Positions 24,903 to 38,064 of a stretch of 64,000 nucleotides of DNA are shown here, piece by piece (position 1 is the first letter of the stretch; each line of letters opens with the position of its first letter). The notes under the pieces were generated by a model. That model was not told the origin of the DNA. It did not search any database and saw nothing but the letters and a program-made list of their open reading frames with translations. This DNA is from Phascolomyces articulosus (taxonomy: Eukaryota > Mucoromycota > Mucoromycetes > Mucorales > Lichtheimiaceae), in assembly GCA_025677815.1 (NCBI GenBank), contig JAIXMP010000023.1:248001-312000 (forward strand). The letters are read 5' to 3'. A program made the translations under genes and the position numbers.

Positions 24903-26252
24903 ATGGCTGCTGTTGATACTACACAAATCTTCAAAACTGATATCTTTAAAGGCAAAGTGTTACTTTGCAGTGGTGGTGGTAGCGGTATCTGTCGTGGTAT
25001 GACGGAAGCCATGGTCAACCATGGTGCTAATGCTGTCATCATTAGTAGAAAGTAAGTTCATTTCTTTATATCTCTAATGGTGTCTGTTGACTAAAAAAAA
25101 ATACGAATAACATTCTTTTTTTAGTTTTGAAAAGCTTCAACAAGCCGCTGACGAAATGAACAAAGCTACCAATGGTGGTGAGATCTTGTAAGTTATCGCG
25201 TTTTACATAATATATTATATCTATGTGGTGTGACATATTTCAAATACAAAGGGATATATGTGTTCAACCTGTAATAACTTACCTATGAAACGATTAGCCC
25301 TGTTCAAGCAGACGTACGTAAAGTAGAAGATCTTGAAAACGCAGTTGCAAAAACGATTGAAAAATTCGGCCGGCTCGACTTTTTGATCAATGGTGCTGCT
25401 GGCAACTTTTTAGCTCCTTTTGATAACCTTTCTTATAATGCTTTCCGAACCGTCATTGAAATTGATTTATTGGGCAGTTTTAACTTGACCAAGGCTGCTT
25501 TACAACATCTTCGTGCATCCAATGGTGCCATCATTAATGTATCAGCGACTCTTCATTATACTGGTACCATTTTCCAACAACATGCTGGTGCTGCCAAGGC
25601 TGGTATTGATGTAAGTCTCATATATATGTATATGGATAAATCGGGGTTGAGGCAGTGAAAAAAAGGGGAATAACATGGAAAAAAAAACAATACGAAATGG
25701 AATGATTCACACACGCACGTATATACAAACAATAGGCTTTGACCAAGCATTGGGCTGTTGAATTAGGTCCTTCTGGTGTTCGTAAGTTGAATTATCTTAT
25801 AAGAATGGAGGAGATTGGGATCAAAAAGAACGGTTGCTAATAAACTGTATGATTTCTTCCTTCGGTAGGTGTTAACGGTATTGCTCCTGGCCCCATTGCT
25901 GCTACTGAAGGTTTGAGCCGTTTAGCAGGTGATTTGTTGGATCCTGAACAAATCCCCGTCCAGGTACAGTATATATAGCTTTTTTTTTTGTAGTTTACAC
26001 ACAAGTCCCATTTACCCATGAGAGTGATGAGAAAAGAGAAACTAACGTATCCTTTTTTTTATACTATTCATTTAGCGTGTGGGTGATATTCGAGATATTG
26101 CTCAAAGTACTGTCTTCTTGTTCTCTCAAGGTGCCTCCTTTATTACTGGCCAAACTCTTGTAGTAGATGGTGGTCATTATTTGCAAACCTGTAGCCCTGC
26201 TTATCCTCAAAGTGCTCTTGCTGCCGTTCCTGATAACGATTCCAAGTTGTAA
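24903..26252 (+). CDS. SPS19: Peroxisomal 2,4-dienoyl-CoA reductase (SPS19/DECR2-like)
   Basis: Six exons (24903-25051, 25125-25187, 25298-25610, 25736-25781, 25869-25963, 26076-26252) encode about 280 aa, the usual family length. It is a classical short-chain dehydrogenase/reductase: the NADP-binding glycine motif CSGGGSGICRGM replaces TGxxxGxG as in DECR proteins, then come INGAAGNFLAPFDNLS, the FKTVIEID-like helix, and NGIAPGPIAATEG. At the usual catalytic Tyr/Lys position the chain reads HAGAAKAGIDALTKHWA: the Lys is kept and the Tyr is absent, as is typical for DECR2/SPS19. The C-terminus ends SKL, a PTS1 peroxisomal signal. The enzyme reduces 2,4-dienoyl-CoA with NADPH, so unsaturated fatty acids with even-numbered double bonds can enter peroxisomal beta-oxidation. 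Confidence 0.93.
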
Positions 26253-28071
26253 AATATATATATCATTTTGATTTATAATTATTTGTAATATAAATATACA
26301 TTTATATAACCTATGTAAAGAGACAATAAATAGTTCATGTTTAGAAATGAAAGAAGAGAAGGCGGAAATATATAAAAAATGGATGGGAATGTATAGGATA
26401 TTGATGTAATGGTATAGATATCTAGTAACTCAGTATGTGGCTATACCTTCCTTTTTTTTTACGAACGTATGTTATATTTCTGATACAACATGGATCATTG
26501 TTCCTTAACAATGAAAAAATATCGATGGGAATTTTATCAATGGGTGATTTGTTACCTTAATATTATAATCTTTCTGTTATTGTTAGGTAGCATTATATCA
26601 TTGATAGGGAGGAAATACGTCAAATGCATCCATTAATCTCTTATATTATATTCTCTATATGAGAAAATAATAGTGCATTGTTGCATAATACGAGTTTTGG
26701 GGGGTATGATTGATGGTTGCACAAGCTGATTTCCCTGTCAATAATCATAGTTTCTTGGTTAAGTATTTGTTACAGTCATTATTACCTACTCACTTACAAG
26801 TTATTACGAGATTAAGTTCTCAATGATTATGATGCGTTTGATCTTTTGCTTTGCCTTTATCTTCTTGTTATGCTTCATATGCAAAATTATATATTTAGAG
26901 AAAAAAAATGTCAAATGCCAATCTCTCTTCTTACTATATATATTCACCAAACTGAATGATCGTGATACGTAACAAAGACAAAGTGATAGTAAACATATAG
27001 ATCAATTGGATCTACAAACTTATGTTTGATGAACTTATTATATTTACTTAATAACTTTTAATAATACGTAAAAAACCTTCTTTAATTTTACTTATACTTT
27101 ATTATTATTGACGAAACAATATTTATACGTTTATTTGTTTTTTTCTTTTACAACGCACGGTGTGGCGTTTTGTTTGTCATTACCAAAGGTGTTAGCTTTG
27201 TCTCGCCGGTAATTTATGTTACTTCTTACTTCAATGTTATCGTTTTATTATCAACACACATTAGAAAAAATAAATTCAGTATACTGTATATTCGAAGATG
27301 CAAAATAAATTCAAGATATATAGAAAGATACGAAATAAATTTAAGACCTAATATATTCAGATTTGCCGGATACTGCATCTTGAAATATGTGAATTCGTTT
27401 TTTATGAGGCGAAATTATTACACAATATTCGAAATAAAGACATTTTTTTACCCAATATCTATTCCTTTAGCATTTATCATAGCAATGCAGAATGATTTAT
27501 TTACAAAAAATAAGGTATATATATATGATGGGAATGTTTGTCGCATGATCATACAAATAATAATGACTGAAAGGCTGCTTTGAAAGATTTTTTTTGAGTA
27601 AAATGGTTTATATTTATATTTATGCATCATACACCCACAACATGGGTCAAATCAGCGAATATTATAAAATGCAGCTATGGACATGATTCAAATTTGTTTT
27701 CTCCTTTCACTACAACTCGAGGAAAATTTCCATGTCAACTCTTCAAAAATAAGAGCCCGCAGAATCTCCATCCAGTATTTCTTCTATCACACTACTACAA
27801 AAAGATCGACAACAGCAGGATTAATCAAGAAAAGAGAATAATGGCGTTATGTGGTAGTACTATTAGTATAAATAATGGCAGCAACGTTTTTCGACAGCAG
27901 AATAAAACCAAACCTCCAAGCGGGTTCGTATCAATAATAAATTGTATTGTCACACTTTGACATATATTTTATTACTATTAACGATAAATTCAATAAGCTA
28001 ACTGTATTATGTTTTAACCTTCAATAACGGTGTCATTAAATTAAAATAGAGATGAAAAGAGTAACAGCACC
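26253..28071. other. Intergenic, no supported gene
   Basis: 1.8 kb of AT-rich sequence. Open frames at 27170-27583 (137 aa) and 27622-27960 (112 aa) lack recognisable domains; the first has no ATG at its frame start and a composition typical of AT-rich noise. The second lies just upstream of the F-box pseudogene and might be part of its degraded 5' region, but no junction could be fixed. Confidence 0.5.
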
Positions 28072-28935
28072 ATGAGGGATAATCATTCCCGTTTTTTAAT
28101 AATACCACCACAAAAATACCGATGGCACCGCCAGCCAAGCAAAGCTGCGATTTTAGAAATTTTTTCGACAGAATTATGGGAACTTATTATGCAACATTTA
28201 TATCCATCACATTTAGTTATACTTGCCCGAGTATCTCGCCAGTTAAACATGATTGTCAAGTACTATCCTCTCTGGGAATATATCTGTAAAAAAGCCAGTT
28301 TATTGGACAGTTATAATGAAAGAAAGAAGCATATTAAATCACCGTCCTTATTAACAACTTCATATAATAACAACCATCATTATAAAGAATGTAGCGGTAG
28401 TACTAGTGGAATTAGCAATCCAGACGCGATTGGTTATCGCCAACAACAATCGCAACTGCTACAACAGAATAATGACAAAGTCGGTTTATATCAACATGTC
28501 CTTTCTCATTCAAAAATTATCTGTGAATAATGTTTTAAACAATGTGTTGACTTGGGACATAAAGCAGCATTACCTGTCATGATGGAAGAATGTAAAAAAG
28601 AGATTCGATTATGCCTAGAATGTCGACAAAACTATTTTTTACTTTATCCAGAGCCATTTTTAACAGAAAAGACAAGAAGGTCTCAAATGGATCAGCAAAT
28701 TGAAATAAAAGAGCGCAAACAGTACGATGGTCAAGTGGGTATAGAAGCAGAATTGACATATCTCTATCGATTAAGAAATTCACAATCGATCGAACAGCAA
28801 ACTAGTCCCACTACCATTCGCGCTGCTTTGGCAGCTGTTGGTATTGGATTGGATGAAACCATCGCTTTGGATAAGAAATTTATTTATCACTGGGCAATAC
28901 TTGTGACGACATGGATAGTATGTTATTCAAGCTAA
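28072..28935 (+). pseudogene. F-box protein pseudogene with in-frame stop
   Basis: One frame runs from 28072 to 28935, broken only by TAA at 28528-28530. Upstream of the stop it carries an F-box-like segment (FSTELWELIMQHLYPSHLVI, then ARVSRQLNMIV). Right at the stop it has a Cys-pair motif: ICE, stop, CFKQC, then LCLECRQNYF, which resembles the zinc-ribbon-like region after the F-box in large fungal F-box families. Because the frame and motif continue unchanged across the stop, this looks like a recent nonsense mutation, not a gene end. Further decayed sequence in other frames probably reaches about 29190 (for example ENTHQIWKENIAYIAATCHE near 29055-29115). F-box proteins act as substrate adaptors of SCF ubiquitin ligases. 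Readthrough or a sequencing error is the alternative. Confidence 0.65.
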
Positions 28936-30139
28936 CTTGATAGAAAGGTGGCTGGCCGGAGTATATATACAATGCAAAAATAGTATATATCGAGAATAGT
29001 GAATAACAAGATTAAACCAATATGGTATACAGTATATTTCCCAGTGGTTATTTGGAAAATACACATCAAATCTGGAAAGAAAATATCGCTTATATTGCAG
29101 CCACCTGTCATGAGGGTCTTTCACCACCCCAACGCAACACCAAGTCGTATGTTCCATATCGACCTTGACAACAACAACGATGGTTAAAACATACCACCAT
29201 AATTATTATTTGATTCCCCTCTGCACCTTCTGAGCTCCAAATGACACCATAAAAAATGTAGATTAATGAGTGTTTGAATGGGATTCGGGGGAATTATGGA
29301 CATGAAGCTACAGTCTACTTATGTCAAGAATACTTCACCTGCGGTTATCAAATTTATTCAAGAATCCTTTATCAAGAAGGCAAGGTTTAGAATAAATAAA
29401 ATGGACGAAGATTATTGCGCTTGTATGGAAGCATAAATGTATTGATAAATAACCAATAATATCAAGAATAATTCGAGAAAATGACCATTTACATTATGTG
29501 ATCCATGCATTTACAAGAATTATATGTAGTGTTTTTTTATTGTATTTAATAAAAGTGAATTTCCCTCATCATATTGCCACACTAGTAATTGACCAGCTTC
29601 TGCTGTATGTTTTCATCCATCGCATAAAAGCCACATGAACTGTTTTATGGTAATTATAATGAGGCATATATAGTTACGTACGCACTTGTTTCAAAATCCT
29701 AAAAAGAAGGGATATTCGTATATTCGAGAAGCTCCTTTACACCTGCTAACTTGGTATGGAAAATTCTTATTTCTTCTATAGAGCTAGATCTCAATAATAG
29801 CTCTTATAGACTATATTTTAGCCATAGTATAGAATATTTTAGGGAATAATATTTTTATTAAAATTGAAACATATATCAAACATAGATCTTTCAGCGTATT
29901 TTGATAAGAGTCCTCTCGATAGCTGAAGAATGAGCTTCCATTATCGATCTTATGAACAGGAATACCAGAAAAGCTGATGGTAATTCGCTCCTTGAAAAAT
30001 CACACCATGTCTTTTTTTTTTTTGTTTTTGGATCTCAGAAATGCTTTTTCTTGTGTTTTTTCGACGTCTTTTTTTTTACGCTTAACAAACAACACACCAA
30101 AACTTTCGTTAATAGTGAGTGTGACAACCAGACTCATTA
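28936..30139. other. Decayed F-box flank and intergenic
   Basis: The first 250 bases hold frame-shifted fragments that may continue the F-box pseudogene. The rest is AT-rich with no supported gene and leads into the promoter of the second PPR gene. Confidence 0.45.
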
Positions 30140-33100
30140 ATGTTTGCGTCGACGGTCATTGGAAGGTGTAAACAGTGCAAGGTAAAACATAAATACTCAC
30201 TATGTTACCCTTTTATGAATAACCAAATAACAGGCTCCTTTATTGTTTATTTTAAGTTAACTAATGTGCGTTTTGATACTGTAGAAAAGTGGCCGATTAA
30301 AGCACGAAAGTGCTTCCTACGCATGGTCTGCTGCCAGATTTTGTCAGAACTTATGGATAGAAGGGTTAGTGGAACAAAATGCAACAACTTCTCGTCATGG
30401 TATACCGACAGCAGTACAACAGTATCGAGGACACCATAATAGTAGTCGACTCGCGATTTCAACCACGCGTTGGCATGGGAATCCAAACTGTCAGGTACCA
30501 CCAATTTCACGATCGATTACTTCCGCAACAACAACTGCATCTCGAAGATCAAGTTCATGTGACCATACCTGGTTATTTCCCATTATCCAACAACAGCGAA
30601 AACATTCTACACGCGCCGCTTCGAATGCACCAAATCAAACCCTACAACAACAACAAAACCGGAAACGATCAGGAACTGATATAGCAAGCGATCGCGAAAT
30701 GGTACTTTCTGCTGCTCTTGAACAATCGTCGGCCTCAACAGCCCAATCGTTAATCGACATTATGTTCCAGGCACTACGTCAAGTCAACAACCCAAAGCTG
30801 GCCTGGGAATGTTATACGGATTTGACTCTACGCAACAAGCTTCACCATCTGACACGCGACCAATTCCGTGAATTGATTCGACTTTTTCGACATAGATGCA
30901 GTCATACCGAAAGTCTAGAATATGTTTTGACATTGATGGATGATATGGCTTCACTTGGCTATCGTATTGGTCGCAAAGAAAAGGTTGTCATTATGCGTCT
31001 TTTGGGTATGAATGGCAAACTTGATGAAATGGAGCAAGTATTTCTCGATATAAAACAAGACAAGATGTTGTTGGTGATGGATGGAGATGCCCAGAAGCCT
31101 TTCAATACTATGTTTGACATGTATCAGATGCAAAAGGATGTTGTTGGCTCGAAACATGTGGCAGAAAGATCGTTGGAAATTTATGGAGAAATGATTGAAT
31201 TGGGTGTTCGACCAGGTCCTGCAGCTACACGGTCACTGATGGAAAATATTCGTGGTGCTGGTGATACACATGATGTTGTAGAAATGGTATGGTCATGGTT
31301 ATGGAACAAGATGGGTATGATTGTTGGTGGTAATCCAGTCGATCTAGAACCTTCATTGTACCGTGAAATGGTCCTGTACTTTGCTAGTGCAGGCAGAGCA
31401 GAATATGCGCTCGAAATCAATGACTTGATGGTGAAAAGAAAAATTCAACGGGACGTACGTGTTGGGACAGCATTAATACACAAGGTTGGACGAAGTGGGA
31501 ATCTGGAACGTGCCATGGAGATTTTTGATGAAATGACAAGGATAGATGGTGTTCAGCCTACGATTGTTACATTTAATGCCCTTATCGACATTCATGCACA
31601 CAAATCTCCTGAGCCTGATATTGAAGGTGCTGGTCGGATATATGAAAAACTCCAAGAGTATGGTCTGAAGCCGGATATTGCTACTATTGGTCCATTGATT
31701 GATATGTTTGCCAAGAAAGGTGATGTTGATATGGTACGACGGCTGTATCGTGATCTGATTGATAACCAACAGTTAAAGCCCAATCAACATATCTATTCAT
31801 CGTTAATCGAATGTTTTGTCAAGCATAAAGACAAGGAATCAGCAATGAATGTTTTACAAGCCATGCGAAAAACTTTAAGGGGAGGTGTTACAATGGCCAA
31901 TCAAGTGACTTACAACTTAATGATCCGTTCATTTGTCCGTGACAATGATTTAAACGGTGCCTTTGACCTATTGGATTTGATGATTGAATCTAAGCTTCAG
32001 CCTCAATCAAGAACATTTACACCTATATTGGGCTTACTCGCTGACCAAGGCAATGTGGTAGGAGTGAACAAGATTATGGAAATGATGAGCAATATTGGTA
32101 CACGAATGAACATATTTACACATACGGCATTGCTTGAAGCCTATACCAAGGCAGGCGACATTCGAGGCGCAGAAAGGATATTCCAAAAGATGAAGCAGAG
32201 ATATCGACTCAATACCCAAACTTTCAACGTCCTCATGTATGGCTACATGAAAAAGAACGAGATGGACATGGTGCTGGATATCTATCGACATATGCTCAAA
32301 TCCCATGTTGGTATGAACGAGCATACATACGGTATATTAATGTATTATTTTTCATGTCGAAGAGAACCCAAGGCAGTAGAGTCACTTTTGGCAACCATGA
32401 AGAACAGCAATATCACGCCACGTGTGACTTGTTGGACTATTCTAATGCAAAGCTATTTTCAAACCGAGCGTTATGATGAGGGATTCCGTGTTTATGATCG
32501 AATGAAACAAGCTGGCATCAAGCCCAGTTATGTAACGTATAGTTTAATGGTGGCGACATGTGTACGAACAGGGGATTTGGAACTGGCGGAAACGATTATG
32601 GGAAATGCTATCAACCGATACGAAAAACACAGCAAAGCCGAAGAAAGTCGTGAATTATTGGCTAATGCGCGTAAAATGGCCTCGACCGAAATGTATACTC
32701 ACAATTTACCAAAGTTGGTAGATGAGTTATTAAAGGAGCGCCAAGAGCAGCAGCCACCAGAAGCCAAGCTCCCACCTCATCTTTTTGATCCATTGATTAA
32801 CGCATATACCAATCGGTTGGATTTTGCAAAGGCCAAGAAAACATTTGGATTGATGATGGATTTGAATGTGAAGATCAGTGCAACTGCTTATGTGACATTG
32901 ATGAATATGTATAAGAAAGAAGAGCGATTGGATATTGTAGACCATTTATGGCAACATTTGCGTACTCGTAAAGCTAATCCAGTTCCTATGAAAGATCTTG
33001 ATCCGGAAATTGAAAAAGATATACCACTGCCAGTGGCCATCAAAGATAGCACTGATATATTATTTTCCAGAGAGGATGTCAACTCTTTAGAATTATCAAT

Positions 33101-33512
33101 TTCTCAACAGCAATCAGATACAGTATCCCCATTTGCACTTTCCGTGTATATTGATACTTTGACTCAACAAGAGCGATTCGATGATCTTGCTCAACTGTGG
33201 GACGAATTAACAGAAGAACAATATCCATTTGACGAACAAAATTGGAATCGATACCTGACATCACTTGCAGAATCTGGTAATGTCGAGAAAGCATCCATCA
33301 TGACCTTGAAATACGTTTCTGAACATCATGAAAATGTACAACCATCAATTCGGATCTCAGATAATCCATCACTTAATGACGATCAACGAAGACAACTTCA
33401 TAATCGAACTTATCGTGCACTAGCTCAAATGTTGGATATCAGCGCAGAAGGTTTATCGGATCGGCAGTTATACGATACTGTTCTTAGCACCCTTGAAACC
33501 AATTCCTTGTAA
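30140..33512 (+). CDS. Large PPR protein, probably mitochondrial
   Basis: The long exon 30285-33512 is open from an AG acceptor at 30283-30284 to TAA. No ATG precedes the conserved part closely, so a short first exon was sought: 30140-30181 (MFASTVIGRCKQCK) has a GTAAAA donor and joins in phase 0, giving about 1089 aa. The first 120 residues are rich in Arg, Ser and Gln (for example GHHNSSRLAISTTRWHGN), consistent with mitochondrial import. The remainder is a nearly continuous array of 35-residue PPR units, for instance VTFNALIDIHAHKSPEPDIE, IYSSLIECFVKHKDKESAMN and VTYNLMIRSFVRDNDLNGAF. Such P-type PPR proteins bind single-stranded organellar RNA. The body is secure; the first exon is inferred and less certain. 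Confidence 0.83.
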
Positions 33513-34313
33513 AACTATCACATATTATTTATTATACACATTTTATACAACCTTTCCCTTCAAGTTACTCATTGATTTTTTGTCTATTCTTAATAACAAC
33601 TTTTTATTCCATCTTCCAACGCAACGCAAACACACACACACACAGTTTCCTCTCTTTCTCTCTCTTTCATAACATCCTATCCCAAATTACATCCTTCATT
33701 ATTACCATCTCATAACCATAGTTCATGTGTACATAGATTAATTTATACTACCTAAGAACATAATATAGAAAGTATAAAAAAAAGTAATGACCATTACATG
33801 GCAACAGAAAAAAGAGTGACGCAACTATTGAACTAATAATACTGCGTTATAATTGAATCACCCTGCATATCAATCTGAACGCCCAACTTTTTATCAATTT
33901 TTGTACCCTTGGCGCCTAGTATTATATCTATCAATTTCTTGTGGCCAAGGCCAGAAAAAGGTGATGACAACGAAATAAATATCTTATTGATTGGCAGATT
34001 AAAACCGTAATTTCCTATCGAGTAACAAAGTAAAAAAATGTCACCAAGTGAAACTTTGGGAGAAAAAAAGGTCCTACAAGCATAGAAATTTATGGGCAGT
34101 TTAAAGAACTCCCGAGTGAGTGAGTGGAGTTTAATCCTCAAACTTTCTTTAACCAGGCCAGCACGCCAAGAAGATAAAAGAAACCTCTTGGAGAAGGTGT
34201 GGTTTGCTTTTTATCCTTACAACTTTTTTTTATACATCCCAAATTAATGCTTAAGCAATTACTGTTTTCTATTAATTGATTTCATTTTTATTCTTACACG
34301 TTTATTTTATTTA
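33513..34313. other. Intergenic between PPR gene and VPS4
   Basis: 800 bp, pyrimidine-rich just after the PPR stop, with a (CA)n run near 33630-33645. A 102-codon minus-strand frame at 33833-34141 has no recognisable features. The VPS4 promoter should lie in the right half. Confidence 0.55.
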
Positions 34314-36303
34314 ATGTCGAATTCCGAGTTCCTTCAAGTAAGTCTTTTAGAAAACTTTTCGGGTTTAGCGTCTATGTGTATATATTTATGCCCTTGCGTC
34401 AGAGAGAGGATATATGCATTGTATACATTCACCTATTCGCCATTTAATTCAATCTTTATTATAAAACGTATCCATGTATATGATAATGCCACTTTTCTAA
34501 TTGATATGTTCAAACTATCCATTAGAAAGCGATTGAAATCGTCAAAAAGGCGACAGACGAAGATAACAAAGGCAACTATAAAGAAGCCTATGGTTATTAC
34601 CAAAACTCGCTCGATTATTTTATGACAGCTATAAAATGTAAGTTTATCCAAGATCAATTCTTTTTATATATTTATTTAATGCCAATAGAGGTTTATTGTG
34701 AAAAATGATATTGGTACCTGGAAGTGGGTACCTTAGAAGAGGAAGATGGGGAGATCATTGATGGGTGGGAAAAAATCGAAAATCAAAAACCAAAAGTAGG
34801 CTCACTAGTTGGTATAAGATGAAAAGAACGATCGTTTAAAGGATTCAATCCGAAAACGATTTGTAGAATACCTAGATCGAGCTGAAATTCTCAAGGAATT
34901 TTTGAATGGACAAGAAGAAAAGAAACAACAAGAGGTGGTTGGGACAAATGGTGCTAGTAAAAATAAAAAGTAAGTGGGAGGAAAACATTCATCTTTCTTT
35001 TTTTGTAAGGAAAAAGACGTGTCCAATCTTTATTATTTGTGATATGCGATAAGCATAATTGATTTGAACCTTGTTATTTTTATAAAAAAAATCTAGGAAA
35101 AAGGGAGATGGAGACGATGATGATGATGATCCAGAAATGAAAAAGATGCGAGCAAGTTTGACAGGTGTTATATTGACTGAGAAACCTGATGTGCGTTGGG
35201 AAGATGTAGCTGGTTTAGAAGGAGCCAAGGAAGCTATTAAAGAAGCTGTCATCTTACCGATCAAATTCCCACATTTTTTCACTGGTAAACGTAAACCTTG
35301 GAGAGGTATTTTGCTCTATGGTCCTCCCGGTACTGGTAAATCATTTTTGGCCAAAGCTGTAGCAACAGAAGCCAACTCTACCTTTTTCTCCGTTTCTTCT
35401 TCTGATTTGGTTTCCAAATGGCTTGGCGAAAGTGAACGTTTAGTCAAAAATTTATTCCAAATGGCTCGTGAAAATAAGCCAGCTATTATTTTTATTGATG
35501 AAGTGGATTCACTTTGTGGATCGCGTGGTGAAGGTGAATCAGAAGCAGCAAGACGTATCAAGACCGAGTTTCTTGTTCAAATGAATGGTGTTGGCAACGA
35601 TATGGACGGAGTTTTGGTACTTGGTGCTACCAATATTCCATGGCAATTGGATTTGGCTATTCGAAGAAGGTAAAATAGGATGATTATTTTCATTCTAATA
35701 GAATTCATGGGAAAAAATTCATTTTTTACTTACTGGTGATGATCAATATAGATTTGAAAAGCGTATCTATATCCCACTTCCTGATCCTCATGCTCGAGCT
35801 ACCATGTTCCAATTGAACGTGGGTACAACACCATGCAATTTGACAGCAGCTGATTATAAACACCTTTCTGATCTTACTGAAGGGTAAAAAAAAAAGAATT
35901 TCATTATTCACATATTTTGAAGTCAAAATTCATTCCTATATTTTTATTGACTTTTTTATGGTGAAATGGGTGTAGATATTCTGGATCTGATATTGCTATT
36001 ATTGTTCGAGATGCATTGATGCAACCTATTCGAAAGGTTCAAAGTGCAACGCACTTTAAATGGGTTGAAGGACCTGGACGTGAAGATTCAAGTATAACTA
36101 AACGATATCTGACACCTTGTTCACCTGGTGATCCAGATGCACAAGAAATGACATGGGTTGATATTGAAGCTGAACAATTGCAAGAACCTGATCTTACAGT
36201 ACAAGATTTCCTCAAAGCAGTTCAAAACTCACGCCCTACAGTGAATACTGAAGATATCCAACAGCATATTAAATTTACAAATGATTTTGGTCAAGAAGGG
36301 TAA
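34314..36303 (+). CDS. VPS4: ESCRT AAA ATPase Vps4
   Basis: Six exons (34314-34337, 34526-34637, 34819-34969, 35097-35669, 35752-35883, 35976-36303) encode about 439 aa, matching the usual length of about 435. Order: a MIT domain at residues 1-75 ([20 protein letters not shown]), an acidic/basic linker, and an AAA domain with Walker A GPPGTGKS at about 171-178, Walker B IIFIDEVD at about 226-233, and arginine fingers in [23 protein letters not shown] follows, then the C-terminal helix ending FTNDFGQEG. Vps4 disassembles ESCRT-III filaments in multivesicular-body sorting, cytokinesis and membrane repair; the MIT domain binds ESCRT-III tails. The 24-nt first exon encoding MSNSEFLQ is supported by phase and by the usual short Vps4 N-terminus. 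Nothing suggests loss of function. Confidence 0.96.
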
Positions 36304-36658
36304 TAATAATGAACCAAAAAAAGGAAAGAGCAAATGGTTTTATAATGTGTTTGGGAGCCATCAACAATTTACTATTATAAATATATTCCCTGATGATGAC
36401 ATTTTCTCTTTACTCCCTCTCCATCTTCTCTCACTCATTTGCAACTAAACTCTTAATATCCAATATTACGTCACACTCTCACTACTTCTATCTTTACTTT
36501 TGCCATCATCTACACTCTATTTTTCTCTTCCTTTCCCGCTCTTATTCGTTTCTTTCTCGCCTTTATGTATCTGAAACAAATGAACAATAAAAAAATAAAA
36601 AAAAAGATACAGAAAAAAGGGAAATGGAATATTTTAATGCTGTGAATTTTTTTAATCA
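36304..36658. other. Convergent 3' intergenic (VPS4 / MAD2)
   Basis: About 350 bp between the stops of VPS4 (+) and MAD2 (-). It is pyrimidine-rich with AATAAA-like runs near 36585-36600. No gene is seen. Confidence 0.6.
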
Positions 36659-37583
36659 TTAATCGTCATCAGTCACTCTGTATGCAACAATAGGTGTAAT
36701 TTTATGTTTTGAGGTTTCCATATGTTTTAAACGGACGTGTTCACCGCCACCTTTTATGAGTTTTGGATCTGTATCTCCCCAAGCTGTTGGAACATCAACA
36801 TCATGATCTGTATGTACAAGTATGGCAAACGTCACTAATAAATGTACGTTATTACAAAATGTTCCTTAATACTAAAACATGATTTATGATTGTTTTTAAA
36901 TATATACCATCATCAGTATCCAATTCAGGTAAAAATGTCACACTGGCCGAAATTTGACGCATAATAGCTCGAATTTGAGCTTTGGTATCGTTTGTCAGCT
37001 CTCCATCATTATCAAGTGTCTGTTGTTGTTGTTCTAAATGAGGTTCGATATTAAATTGCCATCGTTCCAAAATATCCCCAGTATCTTTAGATTTTATCAC
37101 TACAATCAACGAGCTAAGCTTGCCCTTTTGAAGCCATACTAATTAAATAGGTTCTTTAATATGTGATAAGCTGAGTCGTACTTTTAGATTTATTCATTAA
37201 TATATTGTTACCTCGAACTTGACTCATGATTTGATCAACATAAACTTTTAATTCGTCATTATTGGTTATAAGAAGTGGCATTCCAATTTTTCGTTCTACT
37301 TCAAAGTCTTCACGTGGGTAAACACCACGCTGATACAAAATACTTTTATAGATAAAAAGTGTTCATGTGGGTGAATTGTTCCAAGTTTTATAATCCTCCT
37401 CTGAAAAAGAAACGATGTAAGTAGTAGTAATATTTTACCTATTAACACAATATTCTAATTACTGGTTAGTTATTTTTTTTTTGGTAACATTATTTATTGT
37501 TTTATAAAAATGGAGATTTTTCTAATGTAATTACCAAAGAATTCAACAACGATCAAACTTGATCGGTCAAGTGTAGTTTCCAT
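36659..37583 (-). CDS. MAD2: Spindle checkpoint HORMA protein Mad2, with 16-nt microexon
   Basis: Five minus-strand exons (37583-37535, 37454-37439, 37342-37212, 37138-36908, 36834-36659) encode about 200 aa; human MAD2L1 has 205. HORMA-domain landmarks match Mad2: SILYQRGVYPREDF, LLITNNDELKVYVDQIM, SLIVVIKSKDTGDILERWQF, IMRQISASVTFLPEL and the C-terminal seat-belt segment ILVHTDHDVDVPTAWGD. Mad2 binds Cdc20 and inhibits the APC/C until kinetochores attach. Reading 37342 back to 37583 without the second exon gives a stop or a frame break. The 16-nt exon restores EFFEYCVNSILYQRG, which aligns without gaps to the family. The N-terminus (METTLDRSSLIVVEFF) is slightly shorter than in animals. The start is the only ATG in phase. 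Confidence 0.92.
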
Positions 37584-38064
37584 TTTCTGTAACTGAAAGT
37601 AGCAAAGAGCACAAAGCTTGAATTTTTTTTTAATTTTTGGCAGCTGTTTTAAAAAAAGATTTCATGCACACTTCTCAGTTTATAGTACAGGTACACATCA
37701 ACTAGTAATGATATGGGGATACTTGGAAGAGAAAAAATTGTTAAAAAAACATGTAGGTTTTACTACTTGTCTTCCTCCTGAAACAGTGTCTACAATATTT
37801 AATCGGTTATCAATGCTCATCAGCAAAAAAAAATTATGTAATTTGATGGATGCAAGTTTCGGAAAAACATCATTCATGTATATGGATGTTAGTCGCAGCT
37901 GGCAGCAAGTTATCCAAAAATCCCCATTCGATTATGATAGTCAATTCAGCACATGGGTAGTAAGTGTTGTTATTTATAATAAGCCTATATCGCATATACA
38001 ATCTTTTTTGGAATGAGTTTCTGACTATTATACTGAATGATGGAAAATTACACTCATAGAACAA

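Noticed and set aside
27170..27583. 137-codon frame
   Set aside because: No ATG at the frame start, no recognisable domain, AT-biased Ile/Tyr/Asn/Phe composition typical of non-coding DNA.
31473..32324. Several antisense frames inside the second PPR gene
   Set aside because: They are shadows of a long coding exon whose sense strand has clear PPR repeats.
37618..38016. 132-codon frame next to the MAD2 start
   Set aside because: It might belong to the LINE relic but shows no motif I can match, so it was not annotated as coding.
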